This document shows positions 1-11,627 of a stretch of DNA of 64,000 nt, one piece after another (the stretch's first letter is position 1; each line of letters begins with the position of its first letter). Source of the stretch: Cyclaneusma minus (lineage: Eukaryota; Ascomycota; Leotiomycetes; Marthamycetales; Marthamycetaceae); NCBI GenBank assembly GCA_037179335.1, contig JAKZHN010000009.1, forward strand, positions 1,116,001-1,180,000, written 5' to 3'. Made by a program: the position numbers and the translations under genes. A model generated the notes under the pieces. That model saw only the letters and a program-made list of their open reading frames with translations. It searched no databases and had not been told where the DNA came from.

Positions 1-2250
1 TATTTATAGCTATCGAGCAGCAAGGCAGAGCTTCCACTTGAGCTTCACGTGCTGACAAAGTCAGGAGTCTGTCTGCCGAGGTTGGCTTTAGAAGCAGTGT
101 GATTCAAACGCTCATAGATCCCCAACTCCAGACAGGTATAAAAGGGTCAAGCTCAGACTCGGGAAAAGCCAAAGCTACCACATTTTACATGAGCATCCAG
201 GGAGCACGGGTAACAGGCAGAAAGCAAGATCCAAGTTTGCGTCTTTAGGTCCATCCCATATCACTTTCCTTTGTCAGTTATTCACCCGCCTAAATCTCCA
301 TGGTTCTCGAAGTCGATGCAATCTCTCCACTTACCGCCAATGTATGACATCTGCTGTCGTTAGCAGCAAGTTGCTTTCGGAAACGAAAGCTGCTGTTGAA
401 AAATCCCAACGATTCCAGTCGATTAAGCAGAGATGCCTTTCTCCACTTCATAGGCGTGCATCGAGAATGAGTTGTACGAATTTGCATATTCGCCCACTAT
501 CCCAGGCAACGCGGTTGCAATTAGAAATCCATTAGAAGGCATTCCTTGCTGTAGGGGCGATGGAGAGGAATCTAAGATCAAGTCTTGGTATTTATACCTC
601 TCTATGACCGAGAAGGATGGCATGGCATGTTCCGCAATAATGACTCAAAAGTCAAAAGCTCACACCATGCCGAGTATTGCTTTCATTGCACATAAGCTAC
701 TGCCGAGAAGATAAACTCCTGCTGAGAACATGAAACACCGTTGAGGAGATGAGCTACCATCGCCCATTGAAGCAAAGCACGGCATTCCACCTGATTGGGA
801 AAACCAGTCTCTAGATCACAAAATCGACATCTCCTCTTTTCGTAAAATTCAATCTTATCCAGCAAGATGGTCCTCACCTATGGCGACTAGGCTGCAAAGT
901 CCATGGAGCTTCACTATCGACAGTCCGATAGACACCAGCTTGGGCTGCCTCTGAAGAGAAAAGTCCAGACCTGAAGCCCACGAGGAGTATTTATAGAACT
1001 TCCAGACAACCTCAACTGACGTCCGCTTTAGCCAAAGCTGGCACGTGATCAGCCAAACCGTCTACGGCCGGTGTGGGTGTGAATCATACATTCTCAGAGT
1101 TTGTGAGATCCTCGAGTATAAAAACAGCCAAGGCGCCCGAGCTTGGGAAACCAAGGATTATAGCTTGGAGCGATGCTGCTACGATAGCAGATGTCGTCTC
1201 AGTTTCTCATGCAAAGTCCGATTTCTTATTTCCGTCACCTCTCTCTGTGTTTTCGATTTTGGAAATTTGAATGGTCATGACAAGCCGTGCCTTTCAACGT
1301 TGACCTGGAAGTTACGCTGATACCATCTGCTGCTGGAATGAGAAAACCGCTGTCGAAGGCAATGCCTGCTGTCGCCAGGCGTAGGCAGGAAGGAAAGCCG
1401 TGTCCATCCGATTCAAGTCATGCCATACATTTCTTGGGTATATTTTTTTAAATCCAAAATCGAAAAAGCTTTATCTTATGAGTTATTTTTCCGCCTTTGT
1501 GGTCGTTTGTCGACCTCTGTCTTTGAAGAACAAACTCGTGCAACTCGAATCCCTTTATATATCCGCTAATTCTTAGTTCAGGCACCTATAAGTCACGTGA
1601 GGCTAAGCCTGGGAGCCCTGTTTACTTCTGAAGCAGTAAAGCAGGGCTGAATAAGCGAGCAGGCTTTGGTGGCTTGGAACTCTGCCTGCTGAGGTATAAA
1701 TAGCTGGACCTGTTTGGGCTTTGATTGAGCACGATTCCCTTCGATGCAAAAGAAACTCCACGCCACACTGGAGACAGATGTTTCAGACCTGACCCCGTAA
1801 CCTTCGTCTTTACGCGTAGAGGAATGCTTTTCCAGGAGTCTGTAGGAGAGGTGGAAATGTAATACGTTGTGTGTTCTGGGACATTCTAGTGCTTGAGGTA
1901 GTTTGTACCGCCGTTCGTACGGAATACTGTCGTAGGGCGGCTTTTTTGTTGATTCAGAAGCTTACTGCTCAAACACGCATTCTCAATTTGTAAGGATAGT
2001 AGTGCTGAATGAAGGATTGGTGTCTATGGACGAGTCGCGAGGTCTTTTGAGGTCATCAGTTTGACTATGGTCACTGCTCCACGAGACTTTCAATCATCAT
2101 GCAACGAAATGATATTCGTCGTGGCCGTTTTCTGGTCTGGTGGCTTGGATTGCTTTAGGGCCCATATTTATAGCTTGGTGGTCAGCAGAGCTTTCCACTT
2201 AGTGACTTTCCACTGCCCGGGATTTTGGCCGGCGGCTTCGTGAAACGGTC
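1..2250 (+). repeat. Degenerate TATA-unit repeat region A (non-coding)
   Basis: No reading frame here looks like a gene. TATA-like boxes lie near 1, 138, 589, 988, 1117, 1553, 1695 and 2164. The box at 1 and the box at 2164 share their downstream sequence (tatttatagc followed by a stretch ending in cagagcttccactt or cagagctttccactt), so they are two copies of one unit. The box at 1117 (tataaaaacagc) matches the box at 54731 in the large array at the other end of the window. Fragments of the cgacagcagca word, or its complement ctgctgtcg, also occur. Spacing is irregular, unlike region C. I infer that this is the edge of the same repeat family, older or more scrambled. Membership rests on short shared words read by eye. 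Confidence 0.55.
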
Positions 2251-2407
2251 CTAGCACTGGAAGTTCCCGTCCATTAAGACTACTTCTGCCATGCAAGGTA
2301 TCCTATCCCCGAATCTAACGCCTACCGGGAACCCCACTTTGCAACTCCAGTGCCGAGTGTGGATGCACCACGATTTCCATCGTTCCATGGCATAAAAACA
2401 CAATAGC

Positions 2408-3634
2408 TCAAAACACGCCCTCAGTAACCCTCGTCCCAAACCACACGGCCAACTCATCCGTCTCTCTAACCTCATCCTTCTTCCCAAAATAATCCGTCAA
2501 CCGACTCGTCTCCTCATCCTCGTCCACCGGCCACTCCACCCTCGCCACCTTCCCCCTCCCCTTCTCCTCCAACAAATCCCTCGCCGTCCCCCAACTAAAC
2601 CGACACTCATTCCCCCACCCAAACACTGGATCCATCTCCCTCTTCATCCAACTCGTCGTCCGCACATCACTCGGATACCCCGAACCCCACCCATCCTGTT
2701 CCTCTTCATCCCTTTTCCTCTTCTCCCCATTCACCTCCTCCTCACCAACCCTCTCTCCTCCCTTCTCCCCACTAACACCCTCCCACATCCCCTCCAACCC
2801 CGCATCCCTAGTAACCTTCGCCACCACACTCGCCGCACTCACAACCGGGTACAAACTATCCGCCTTCTTCGCCACCGTAACCCTCTTCCCCGGAAACCTG
2901 AGTTCCAATCTCTTCTGATACGTAGCCGGCGGTCCCACCGTATCCACATAAATCTCCTTCACGTTCACCCCCCGATCCAATATCCCCTGAATCAACCTAA
3001 CCGTAGCATCGAAAGCTTGCGAATTCAAATTGTACGCTGCGTGACTGCTCGGAACTAGCATGTGTGCGCTTATGGACTGGGCGGAGAGGAGCGAGATCGC
3101 CCAGCCTGTGTTTTGGTAGAGGGATTTTGGGTCAGTTTCAGTTCTTGTTGTTGGCGTATCCTTCTCATCTGCTTCATCTGCAGCAGATGCATCTGCCTTG
3201 TCTTCATCTGGAGATTGTTTTGATGCATGTTCGCTAGGAGGTGTACAAAGCGTCCTCATAAGCTCGGAGCGAAAAGCAGGCGTGAGCACTTTCGAATCGT
3301 CAAAATGGTGCTCGGTAGCCAATAAAGGTCGTTCCATGGAGATGGGGAGGTAGAAGGCACCGTAGACCATGGGGCCGAGGACAGGGCCGCGACCCGCTTC
3401 GTCGATGCCGATGCAGCATTCGGGGCCGAGGGGTGCTTCTTCTTCTTTTGTAGATGGGTTTTCTGGGTCTGAGGCGGGTTTGGGTGGGACGATGCTGGGT
3501 GGGACGGGCGAGAAGTGCGTGTAGGAGGCGCCGGAGAGGAGGAGGGGAGTGTTGATGGAGGGCGGGATAAAGATGTTGGATGCGGGGGTTTCGAGCTCAA
3601 TGTCTGGCTGCGGGTCTGCTTGGGAGTCGTCCAT
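2408..3634 (-). CDS. RNH201: Ribonuclease H2 catalytic subunit A
   Basis: This is the catalytic subunit of RNase H2, which cleaves RNA in RNA-DNA hybrids and removes single ribonucleotides from DNA in the nucleus. The 408-residue reading frame carries the family's four acidic residues: D78 and E79 in GIDEAGRGPVLGPMVYG, D231 in YVDTVGPP, and D277 in SAASVVAKVTRD. The C-terminal signature GSGYPSDVRTTSW and the RFSWGTARDLL block are also present. A region of about 40 acidic and polar residues (131-170) is inserted where fungal homologues are variable, and a second charged insert lies before the GSGYPSD block. I chose the ATG at 3634 because the protein then begins just ahead of the conserved part; an in-frame ATG at 3778 would add 48 unconserved residues. 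No intron is needed. Identification is secure; only the start is in doubt. Confidence 0.93.
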   Translation of the reverse strand: MDDSQADPQPDIELETPASNIFIPPSINTPLLLSGASYTHFSPVPPSIVPPKPASDPENPSTKEEEAPLGPECCIGIDEAGRGPVLGPMVYGAFYLPISMERPLLATEHHFDDSKVLTPAFRSELMRTLCTPPSEHASKQSPDEDKADASAADEADEKDTPTTRTETDPKSLYQNTGWAISLLSAQSISAHMLVPSSHAAYNLNSQAFDATVRLIQGILDRGVNVKEIYVDTVGPPATYQKRLELRFPGKRVTVAKKADSLYPVVSAASVVAKVTRDAGLEGMWEGVSGEKGGERVGEEEVNGEKRKRDEEEQDGWGSGYPSDVRTTSWMKREMDPVFGWGNECRFSWGTARDLLEEKGRGKVARVEWPVDEDEETSRLTDYFGKKDEVRETDELAVWFGTRVTEGVF

Positions 3635-3966
3635 TGTTGTGTATCTTCGGGTTGTATTTGTTCGAATTGACGTGTTATGGTGGCAGAATGTTGTACCCAA
3701 GTCTGCGAATATGGTAGTTGCGGTTTGACAGGAAGACGCGTCCGAAGGTTTTGAGAGACGCGACGCGACAAACGCCAAGATACCGACTGTTGCACTAAGT
3801 GACTAATGACTTCAAACGAGTTGGCCTTGAATAATGACATGCATACATGCGATGTGCGACAAAACCACTCCAGTTTCAAGCGGTTCTTTTTTATCCCAGT
3901 TGACTGCCGTCATCGGGAGTTTTCGAGTATCACAACATTGAACCCCCAGTCCCTTGCAGTCGCTCT

Positions 3967-4002
3967 GTGCAACAAAAGTCTTTTCGACTATGTTGTTGCA
4001 CG
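3967..4002. repeat. Short inverted repeat (hairpin)
   Basis: GTGCAACA and TGTTGCAC form 8-bp arms, with a second inner pair AGTC/GACT, around a T-rich loop. The arms carry the same GCRACAAAA word that recurs through 3850-4950. It lies 300 bp upstream of the RNase H2A start. Confidence 0.5.
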
Positions 4003-4469
4003 TCGTCTGTCGTCAATCACGATTGACGGATTAAAGGGCATTAATGCCAATCGTTAACGACTGGCAATCCGACTAATCGTTAACGATTGCTAATCGATCG
4101 ACATGCGACAAAAGGCTGTTTGTCCAAGTTGTCCTTCCCCGTAATCCCAAATTAGAATATCCTTTTCACCTTTTCACTTTCACTATACAGCCGAACTTCA
4201 ACAAACTCCAAAGCAAAGACATATTCGCCAACCCTCCGTATCCTCCTCGAGTTACCGATGTCCCCCAGGACCCAGGGGCCAGGGCCAAAGGTCAAGCAAC
4301 AACAATAGAAAAGACTCAAAACCCGAGTACACACGGTATATACTCTTTATTCTACCCCCTTAAGAACAAAAATTGAAAATGCAATTCTGCAAAAACGACG
4401 TTCACTTCAAGTTTTGCAAAAGCATACCTACAGGTGCCGTGCTTCGAGAAAATGCCAAGTCCTTGCGTG

Positions 4470-4570
4470 GGTTTGTTGCACGTCGCTGGATATGCACGTC
4501 GGTCGACCAATTCAGACCCCAGCACTTCGTAAAAGCTTGCGGAATTCATCCAGTCGACGTGCAACAAAAC
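4470..4570. mobile_element. MITE-like element with terminal inverted repeats
   Basis: Left end GTTTGTTGCACGTCG (4471-4485) and right end CGACGTGCAACAAAAC (4555-4570) are near-perfect inverted copies enclosing about 70 bp. Related ends, in both orientations, occur near 3851, 3966, 3991, 4101, 4694 and possibly 4941, all between the RNase H2A and SEY1 genes. I see no clear target-site duplication. It could be a tiny non-autonomous DNA transposon or a cluster of inverted protein-binding sites. Confidence 0.35.
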
Positions 4571-5414
4571 TATAAAAAGACCAACAGCTCCTCGCACGGT
4601 CAGACTGGCAGACTGCCACTCACCACTATGTGGTGATCGGCTCCAGCCTCTGCCAACACCCCTGCGAGACCAGCCTGCCACGAAAGCAAGATCGATATGC
4701 AACAAAACCTCCCCCCTTCTTATTTTTCCACTGAAGCTGTCACGAAAACTCAGGAGAATCCAAAGACTTTCAAGCTCTTTATCATGTTCCCCAAGAATTT
4801 AAACATAGTGCATTGAAGTTGAAAAGACTATCGCCTTCTTAGGCTTCGGACCAGCAAGGCGGAGAGTGCCTGATCTCCGGCCCCATGCTCCATCAACCCC
4901 CTGAAAAAACCCACCCGTCTATCCGCACTACATCGAAATTTTAGCAACAAAAAACATACAACAGCAGGTATTCGCTGGTGGTCACCCACCCAACTACTAA
5001 TCTGCCGATCTGAGGCTTATGTATGCAAGAGCGGACGGGTTTGCCAGTTTTCCTCAGTCTGTGGTCGTATGTGCTAGGTTGTCCACTGTCTGGCCTCATG
5101 TCGTGCGGTGCAGGCTCGTGAGCCATTTCTCAGAGTCGTTTTTTCGCCGACTTCAGGGTGAACAGACAGACAAACTCATGTGCCTTGTTCTCTTAGACAG
5201 TTCCAAGCAATGTTGGACTTTTCAGAACCATATACGACGTATTCCCGATAAAACACACATCGCATAAGACAGAGTCATGTACAAAGTCAAGTGTATGATA
5301 CAATGCTATGCAATCCCCCCTCCCTCCCTATTTATCTATCATCGCCTAGCATCTATACCCACAATCAGTCGACCATTTCCCTTCACGCCCACTCCCCTTC
5401 TCCTCAAACTTTAA

Positions 5415-8306
5415 CTAGATATCATCCTCTTCCTCTTCCTTCGCCTTCCCTCCCTTATCCAAAGTCCTCATCCTCACACTCTCTCCCTCGCCATAGCCCT
5501 CCCTGCCATTCATACCCATAGCATGCTTTCCTGTCGCCATAGCCTGGCGGCCCGTCTCCGACGTCTCCAAGAACTCTCGCAGTTTCTCTTTCAATATATC
5601 GACACCCTGCGACGAGGCGGCGTTGGCCATGCGGATCATGGGGCCCCACAGATTGAGAGTGTAGGTGACGTAGGCGACGGCGCCGAGGAGGATGAGGAAG
5701 ACGAAGTAGAGGGGGTTGCGAAGCACTATTCATAGCATTCAGTATCAATGTGTTTTTGCGTGAATAGCGCAGTAGCCATATCTTTGTAGCAATAGAGAAA
5801 ATGAAAGAACTTACCAGCAACAATCTCATTCCACCCCAAAGCAACCAACAACCCATAAAAGTACAACGGCACACTCGCCACCCCACCAATAGCACTCCTC
5901 TTAGCCTCAACATAAACCCCATCCGCCGTCTTCTTGAACCTCACCACGAGATCCTGCCTCTTCGCCTCGCTAAGCACCGTCATCTCCTCTTCCAAACTCT
6001 TCCCCTCCTCCTCATCCACACCTCCGATCGGCACCAAATCCTCTTCATCATTCGGTCCCACATCCGCCGGCACACTGCCAATCCACTCCGGCAACTCCGG
6101 CGGGGCATAAGTTGCCGCCAGCCTAAACCGCGATAGCAGTGGAATCAGCGTCAGCGTGCTCTCCCTAGCCTTCGTGTATGTGCCCTCAATATCGTCGGTC
6201 GGGCGCCAAATCCGCGGCACACCAGCTTCATCGTAGCGGAACTTGTCTTCAAAGTTCTCGCGTAACTTCAGCAAAATATTGCCTTCCATGACCTCTTCGT
6301 CAATCTTGGCTTTCAACACGCTCCAGGATTTGCGACGGAGGCGCCAAAGGCCGACGTCGATCTCGGAGGGGTCGGCAGAAAAGGATTTGGCGCGTTCAAT
6401 AAAACGGCTTTCGGCGTCTTTGACAGTCGACGTGAAGACGGCCCAGATGCGGTCCCAGAGATCTTTCTCGGAGGCGGGTTTCTCGCCTTCTTCAGGGGCG
6501 CCGGAACCGCCGCGGCCGGAACCCAACTTGTTGAATTCAAGTCCGACGCTTTCGCCGAGTCGCGATCGCACCCAGCGCTCTACTCGTGTCGCGAGTCGAC
6601 GCATCTCTTCCTTCCGAAGTCGTCCGCTCACCTCGTCAAGGTCTTTCTCATACAGGCCATATTGCTGTGTAAAGTGCGTCCATGATACGCCCTCAATGGC
6701 CAAGCTCTTCGCCTCAGTCTGAAACTGCTCGAGCGACTTCTTCTTCTGCGCTTCGACAATCTCAGCGAATTCGTAGGATGCACCTTTCTTTTGTCCTGCC
6801 TTGACGGCTGCAGAGACTGCTTCGGTAAATTCGGTGACGCCTGCTTTGTGTGCGGCGGACAGTTGTCCAGTGTAAAGGGCCTTGAGGCGGAGGTCGATCT
6901 TGCCCTCGAGTTCGGCGCGCTTGCGTGTGTAGACGCCCTTATGGTAGCGGCTTGCTTCAAGTTCGAAGGCTTTGATAGTCTTCGTTCGTGCTGCTTTTCC
7001 AGATACACCTAGATCTGCGAGGACCGCCGGCTTTCCGAGACGCACACCTTCGGCTTGCTTTTCTTCCAGGGGTGTAATGGCTTCGTCAAATGCGATCAGT
7101 ACTTCTCGGGCGATTTCGTCGCAACGGAATTGCGCCAACAGTTCTTGCTGGGTTGGCAGGTCCAGGTCCTTGTTGTGAACAATCTGATCCCAGATTCCGT
7201 TGGCATATGGCGCAAAACCGTCAGCGGGGATGCGACGGTGGTATTCGGACAAGAAGATGCCACCACCGAAGTCGTCGTTTTCTGGGCTCTGCGGTCGGTG
7301 TCCAGCCCTGAATCGTGTCCCAAGTTTTCCAACCTCAGCAACGAACTTGTCCGGCTGAAGGATCTTGTGAGGTAATGCTGCAAAAGCGAAATCGAAGTAA
7401 TCGCCTATCCGCGACTTTTCCATTCCCTTAGGTTTTGCCAAGCTGTCCCATATCTTCGTGAGATCTTGCATCAGGGTATTCTTCAGGTTTGCGAGCGGAG
7501 TCGTTCCGAGATGGTCGCGAATGACGAAGAAAAGGAGTGATCGAGGAGAAGTCCTGTGATACATTAGCTACAATATACCATATCATTTGCGACAGCTGCA
7601 AAACATACTCCTTATCCTTCAGAAACAGCTGCAGATTGACCTCAAATACTGTCTTCAACAGCCCCATGTTTGCGCCCTGGTACAAGCCAACCTGATGTTC
7701 CCAGATATTGACAATAAGCACTTCACTCGTAGCCAAAGCGAATAGAGCACTCTTGCGCTCAAAGTCCTGGTCTTCACCTCGTTCTCGCCCATCGGTACCT
7801 TCGACATCCATGACCAAGATATTGTCTGCCATCTTCTCGGATTCGGTTGCATTTGCGGCCGCTTCGCGCTTGTTCTTGGACATCCAGATTCCCTTGGTAG
7901 TCTGCCGTCGCTCGGTTTCTGACATGACCCCAAATTCGGTTCCAAAGAGGTGGTTGAGCAGGGTAGATTTGCCGGTCGATTGGGAGCCAAAGACGGAAAT
8001 GAGGTGGTAGTTGAAGCCAGATTGGGCGATCTTGGTGGCTTGGAGGTATGAGTTGAGCTGAGGACTGCAAAGGTGTCAGTAATGTGCCGCGCCGCCCCAG
8101 TGATTACGCAGGACGTACTTGAACTCCTTCTCCTCATCGATGACCTGGATGCCATGCTCATAAGCCTCCTTGGAGGGCTGCTCCCCTACGGAAGCAAAAT
8201 TGGAGTTCATGGCGAGGATGGAGGGCGCAGTTGACCGGCTCGTAATGCTCGGCCGCCTCGAAGTCTGGCTGCTACTCGTAGCGCCATTGGAGGTTGTTGA
8301 AGACAT
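5415..8306 (-). CDS. SEY1: SEY1, atlastin-like dynamin GTPase of the ER
   Basis: SEY1 (RHD3/atlastin family) fuses ER tubules and makes three-way junctions. Four exons join to 897 residues, close to the family length: 8306-8119, 8064-7609, 7553-5815 and 5725-5415. The introns are 54, 55 and 89 nt with GT-AG ends, and frame is kept at each junction. The GTPase motifs are GSQSTGKST (89-97), DVEG (149-152) and the family's RD motif in FFVIRDHLG (227-228). A long helical region follows. Two hydrophobic segments then form the expected membrane hairpin: one around PLYFYGLLVALG, the other around YFVFLILLGAVAYVTY after the last intron. The cytosolic tail is acidic and ends in a Glu/Asp run. The start at 8306 gives a low-complexity N-terminus of about 50 residues, as is usual in fungi. 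Identification and exon structure are both strong. Confidence 0.95.
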
Positions 8307-9656
8307 GATGAAAGCGGTCTAGCCTCTCGCTTCGACCACGCAAGGAAGCAGCAAGGAACGAACCACGAACAATGAAGCTAGTATGAAACAATATAGATTG
8401 ATGGAAAGGAGTGACGTCGATTCCTTGGCCTCGAGTGTGAGTTGTGTGAGTTTGAATGATTTGAAGTCGACGTCGCATCCAACCCGTGCGGGTACTGTGC
8501 AGGGCGTCCGAGCGTCAATATGTCGACCCCCAACCTAATTTTAGCGCGCGAATAACGTCACTTTAGGAAAAACGTGCCGCCGAGAAAAACAGGATCGTGA
8601 ACGGCGACAACCAAGGAAATAACACCAACTCACATTTGGAAGCATGGTATGGATGAGGTGCGTGAATCGAGCTAGGTGGCACAGGTTCCTTCGAGTCTCA
8701 GAATGTTCCCGTTTGATTGTTCGCAAGCTCTTCTTTCTTCATCTTCCGACGTTGCATTCACAATGCCTTCAGTCTGTCTGTCAGATGTCTTCGAGTTCTT
8801 TCTCTTACTACCTCCGAATGTCGCGGAGAGTTTTTGTTCATCTGTTTGCCGTTGTTTTCTCCAAACATGTTGGTGGTCATCGTTGACAGACTGATGATTC
8901 ACAAGTTGGTTGCTGAGGTTGACTTCAAGAGTCAAGCAGCGAGGCCTTTTGAGCCGGTTCTCCTTTTTTCTCTTCTCTTGATTTTCAGTGCCGTGCGAGA
9001 AGTCGTATGTGATCTGTCGTCTCGTCCGCGGGTGGTGATCACTCAACTCATCGCGGTCGGGCACTTCCAATGACCGGAAGAATTCCTAATTATTTGGGAT
9101 GTTCCTAAGCACTTGGAGTGCTCCCAAGTGTTTGGGGTATTTCGAAATATTTGGAAGACTTGAAATTACCCGGGATATATGCAATTACGTGGAATGTCCC
9201 ATGTCACTCGAAACGGCCGAAATCACCTGGGGATTGCAGGGCGAGTCCACAAAGCTGTCACTTCTCTGAATATCACGATGCAAAGACAAACGCGTTGGTA
9301 CCTCTCTTGGGTATCTGTATGCGACTTCTTTTCGCCTTCTCCTCTGAATGCAGCTCTTCGCTGGCCATGCTGATGATTCAGGGGCTGATCCTATTCGCAT
9401 GCCTTGAAGTGGTCATGTTTAGGGGGTATTCGAATGAACAACGCCGGTTCATGTGCTGTCATTTACTTACTTGCCTCTATCAAGAGCACCAAATGTTAAG
9501 TATAAGTACGTCGAGTCTACCAGAGATCACATACTCTCCTTCCTCGTCGTCTTTCTTCGCATTCCACCAGTCAAAACCATTAACCCCATATTCTCAAATA
9601 CTCCAACCAAAGCTTTTCCAATTACGTACAAGGCTTCCTGCTCAGTCGCTATCACC
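8307..9656. other. Divergent intergenic region between SEY1 and the E2 gene
   Basis: The two genes diverge from this 1.35-kb interval, so it should hold both promoters. The 200 bp before 9657 are CT-rich (for example ctcctt and tcgtcgtctttcttcgc near 9536-9560), as expected for a fungal promoter or 5' untranslated region. The only other structure I see is the short tandem repeat at 9081-9240. Long open frames here, including an in-frame extension of the E2 gene back to 9453, have no recognisable protein content. Confidence 0.45.
9081..9240. repeat. Imperfect ~20-bp tandem repeat
   Basis: About eight degenerate units of 18-20 bp follow the pattern attcctaattatttgggatg, each with an AA-(T/C)-centred left half and a TTGGGAT-like right half. 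A related but shorter run lies near 16250-16370. It is intergenic and non-coding. Confidence 0.5.
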
Positions 9657-11627
9657 ATGGCTTACGCCGGACCTCGCGCTCTCGATAGCATGATGGAAAA
9701 CCTCCGCCTTAACCCAGCCAGCTCCTCCTCCTCTGCCACCACAACAATCACCAATGACCTAGCCACTATCCGTGCCCTTCACTCTCGCTTCAAGGCTGTG
9801 CAATGTCGCAACTGCCACATCGCTCTCCCAGCCATAGCCGTCAAAGACCACCTCCGCATATGGCTCGCCGGCGCCACTGGTTCCCAACCCGCCGTCATCT
9901 CCGGCATCCTCTGCCGCACCTGTGAGCGCTACACCTGCATCGGCTGCGGACTCAAACCAAAACTAGGTGGTACCAACATCGTCACCTCCTGCGGGACCGT
10001 CAACAACTGTTGCACCTACGGTCGACTCTTCGGCATCTGGGTCCTGCTATCACGCTACGACGAAGTCGAACTCCAACTGCAGACCCGAGCTAACCAGAAT
10101 CGTGCACGAATTCATCCCACCAGGGGATATGGATCTGGCCACGGTACAGGCGCCGGATATGCAGAAGGCTATTCCGTCCTCGCTGATTTCTCACTCATGG
10201 ATTTCAAAGTCCAAGACAATGACACTGACAAGTTGTTCCGCGATCTTTTGACTGTGCTAGTTGTCTTCCTACCTAGCCCAAACGGTCCACGATCTTTTGA
10301 TGCAACGCCGCCTAAGGAGATTTTATCGCTTTTTCGGATAAGTCTTGTTCTTGACCGCGTCGCTGCGTTGGCTAGGAATGACTCGCTCGGGGACATCACC
10401 TCGCGGTCCAAACTGTACTTGGCAGTACTGAGCTTTGTCAAGACTGCTGCGTCGCATCCTAGGATTGTGACACTACTGAGCAGCGACCGAGTCTCGAAAC
10501 GACGCTCTCCTGGCCTACAGACCTTGTCTGATAGCTCTAGCAGAGCACAGCTGGATTTCGACAGCTCGCCCGACGGCCTCGGCTCGAACATCTTGAAGTG
10601 TTTCGAGCCTACCATCAAGGCTGCCAAGACATTGCAGAGCCTAGGGAGTCAGCATTCTCGAGAATACACAGCTTCCAACGACAAAGCTACCTTGGAAATC
10701 TGCAACCGGATTCTGGCATTACAATCTGTGCTTGCCAAACACCTCAGCTCTCCTAGTTCCGCACCAAGCAGCAGTTCGCAAACCACCTGGGCAAACTTCC
10801 ACGCAGCCAACCGAGTAACATTCACAGATGAAGTTCTACGAGGTCACTACTACACCCCGCAATTCAGCTCTACTACCCACAGTCCAGTCGGCCGTGTCCC
10901 CCGCATCGTCAAGGAAATTGCCACGCTATCCACCTCGCTTTCCACTGGCATCTTTCTGAAGGTTGCAAAGAGCAGGACAGATGTGATGAAAGCACTCATC
11001 GTCGGACCTGAAGGAACGCCTTATTCAGGCGGTTTGTTCTCGTAAGCCTCTCCACACACTCCCCCCTCCAAGTCGCATGCTAACATCGTTCCCAGCTTCG
11101 ACATCTACCTCCCCCCCACCTACCCCCACTCCCCACCCCACGTCTGGCTCGCCATGCCCTGGAACCGCACCATGGCCATAAACCCCAACATCCACGCCGA
11201 CGGCAAAGTCTGTCTCTCCCTCCTCAACACCTGGCCCGGGACGCCCCTCGAGTGCTGGCAACCCTCCCTCTCCACCCTGCTCCAAGTCCTCACTTCCATC
11301 CAATCCATGATCTTCTGCAGCGACCCTGTTTACAACGAACCTTCGTCGCAAGCTCCGAGTAATGGGATGCCGGGGAGAAGTTTTATGGATCCGGAATGGT
11401 ATACGGCGGCTGTGAGGGAAACTACTGTGGCTTGCTTTATTTGGCCGTGGGTTAGTGGGGAATTGGAAGGGAAGGGGATGGGGGTTTGGAAGGAGATTGG
11501 GAGGGAACATTGGAGGGTTAATGGGGCGAGTGTTAGGAGGTGCTTGAGGGAGTGGACGGGAGCGAGGATGGTGGGGAAGAAGTTGATAGGGGTTGTGGAG
11601 TTGGTTGAGGGAGTGTTGGGGAGGTAG
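9657..11627 (+). CDS. Cys-rich ubiquitin-conjugating (UBC) domain protein
   Basis: The protein probably transfers ubiquitin or a related modifier. Two exons (9657-11041 and 11096-11627) join across a 54-nt intron with a gctaac branch point to give 638 residues. The N-terminal 130 residues hold nine cysteines in zinc-finger-like pairs (C50/C53, C86/C89, C94/C97, then C112 and C118/C119). A poorly conserved middle follows. The C-terminal UBC fold starts near residue 440 (GPEGTPYSGGLF, FDIYLPPTYP), with NPNIH and the catalytic cysteine at 501 in HADGKVCLSLLNTW. The helix after the active site (LSTLLQVLTSIQSMIF) is also typical, resembling the large UBE2O/BIRC6/UBE2Z-type E2s. The start at 9657 has a good context (caccATGG). 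An in-frame ATG at 9453 is less likely. The E2 assignment is strong; the exact E2 class and the zinc-binding role are inferred. Confidence 0.88.

Larger units (their letters stand above)
3779..5414. other. Intergenic region between RNase H2A and SEY1
   Basis: No credible gene. It contains the eight or so RACGTGCRACAAAA words, the hairpin at 3967 and the MITE-like element at 4470. There are also two cgttaacga words near 4050-4085, a perfect CACCAC/GTGGTG palindrome near 4620, and a CT-rich stretch at 5310-5410 just past the SEY1 stop codon. The right part should include the 3' untranslated region of SEY1. Confidence 0.5.

Noticed and set aside
9453..9656. Upstream in-frame start for the E2 gene
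   Set aside because: The extra 68 codons cover CT-rich promoter-like sequence and show no conserved pattern; the ATG at 9657 has the better context.
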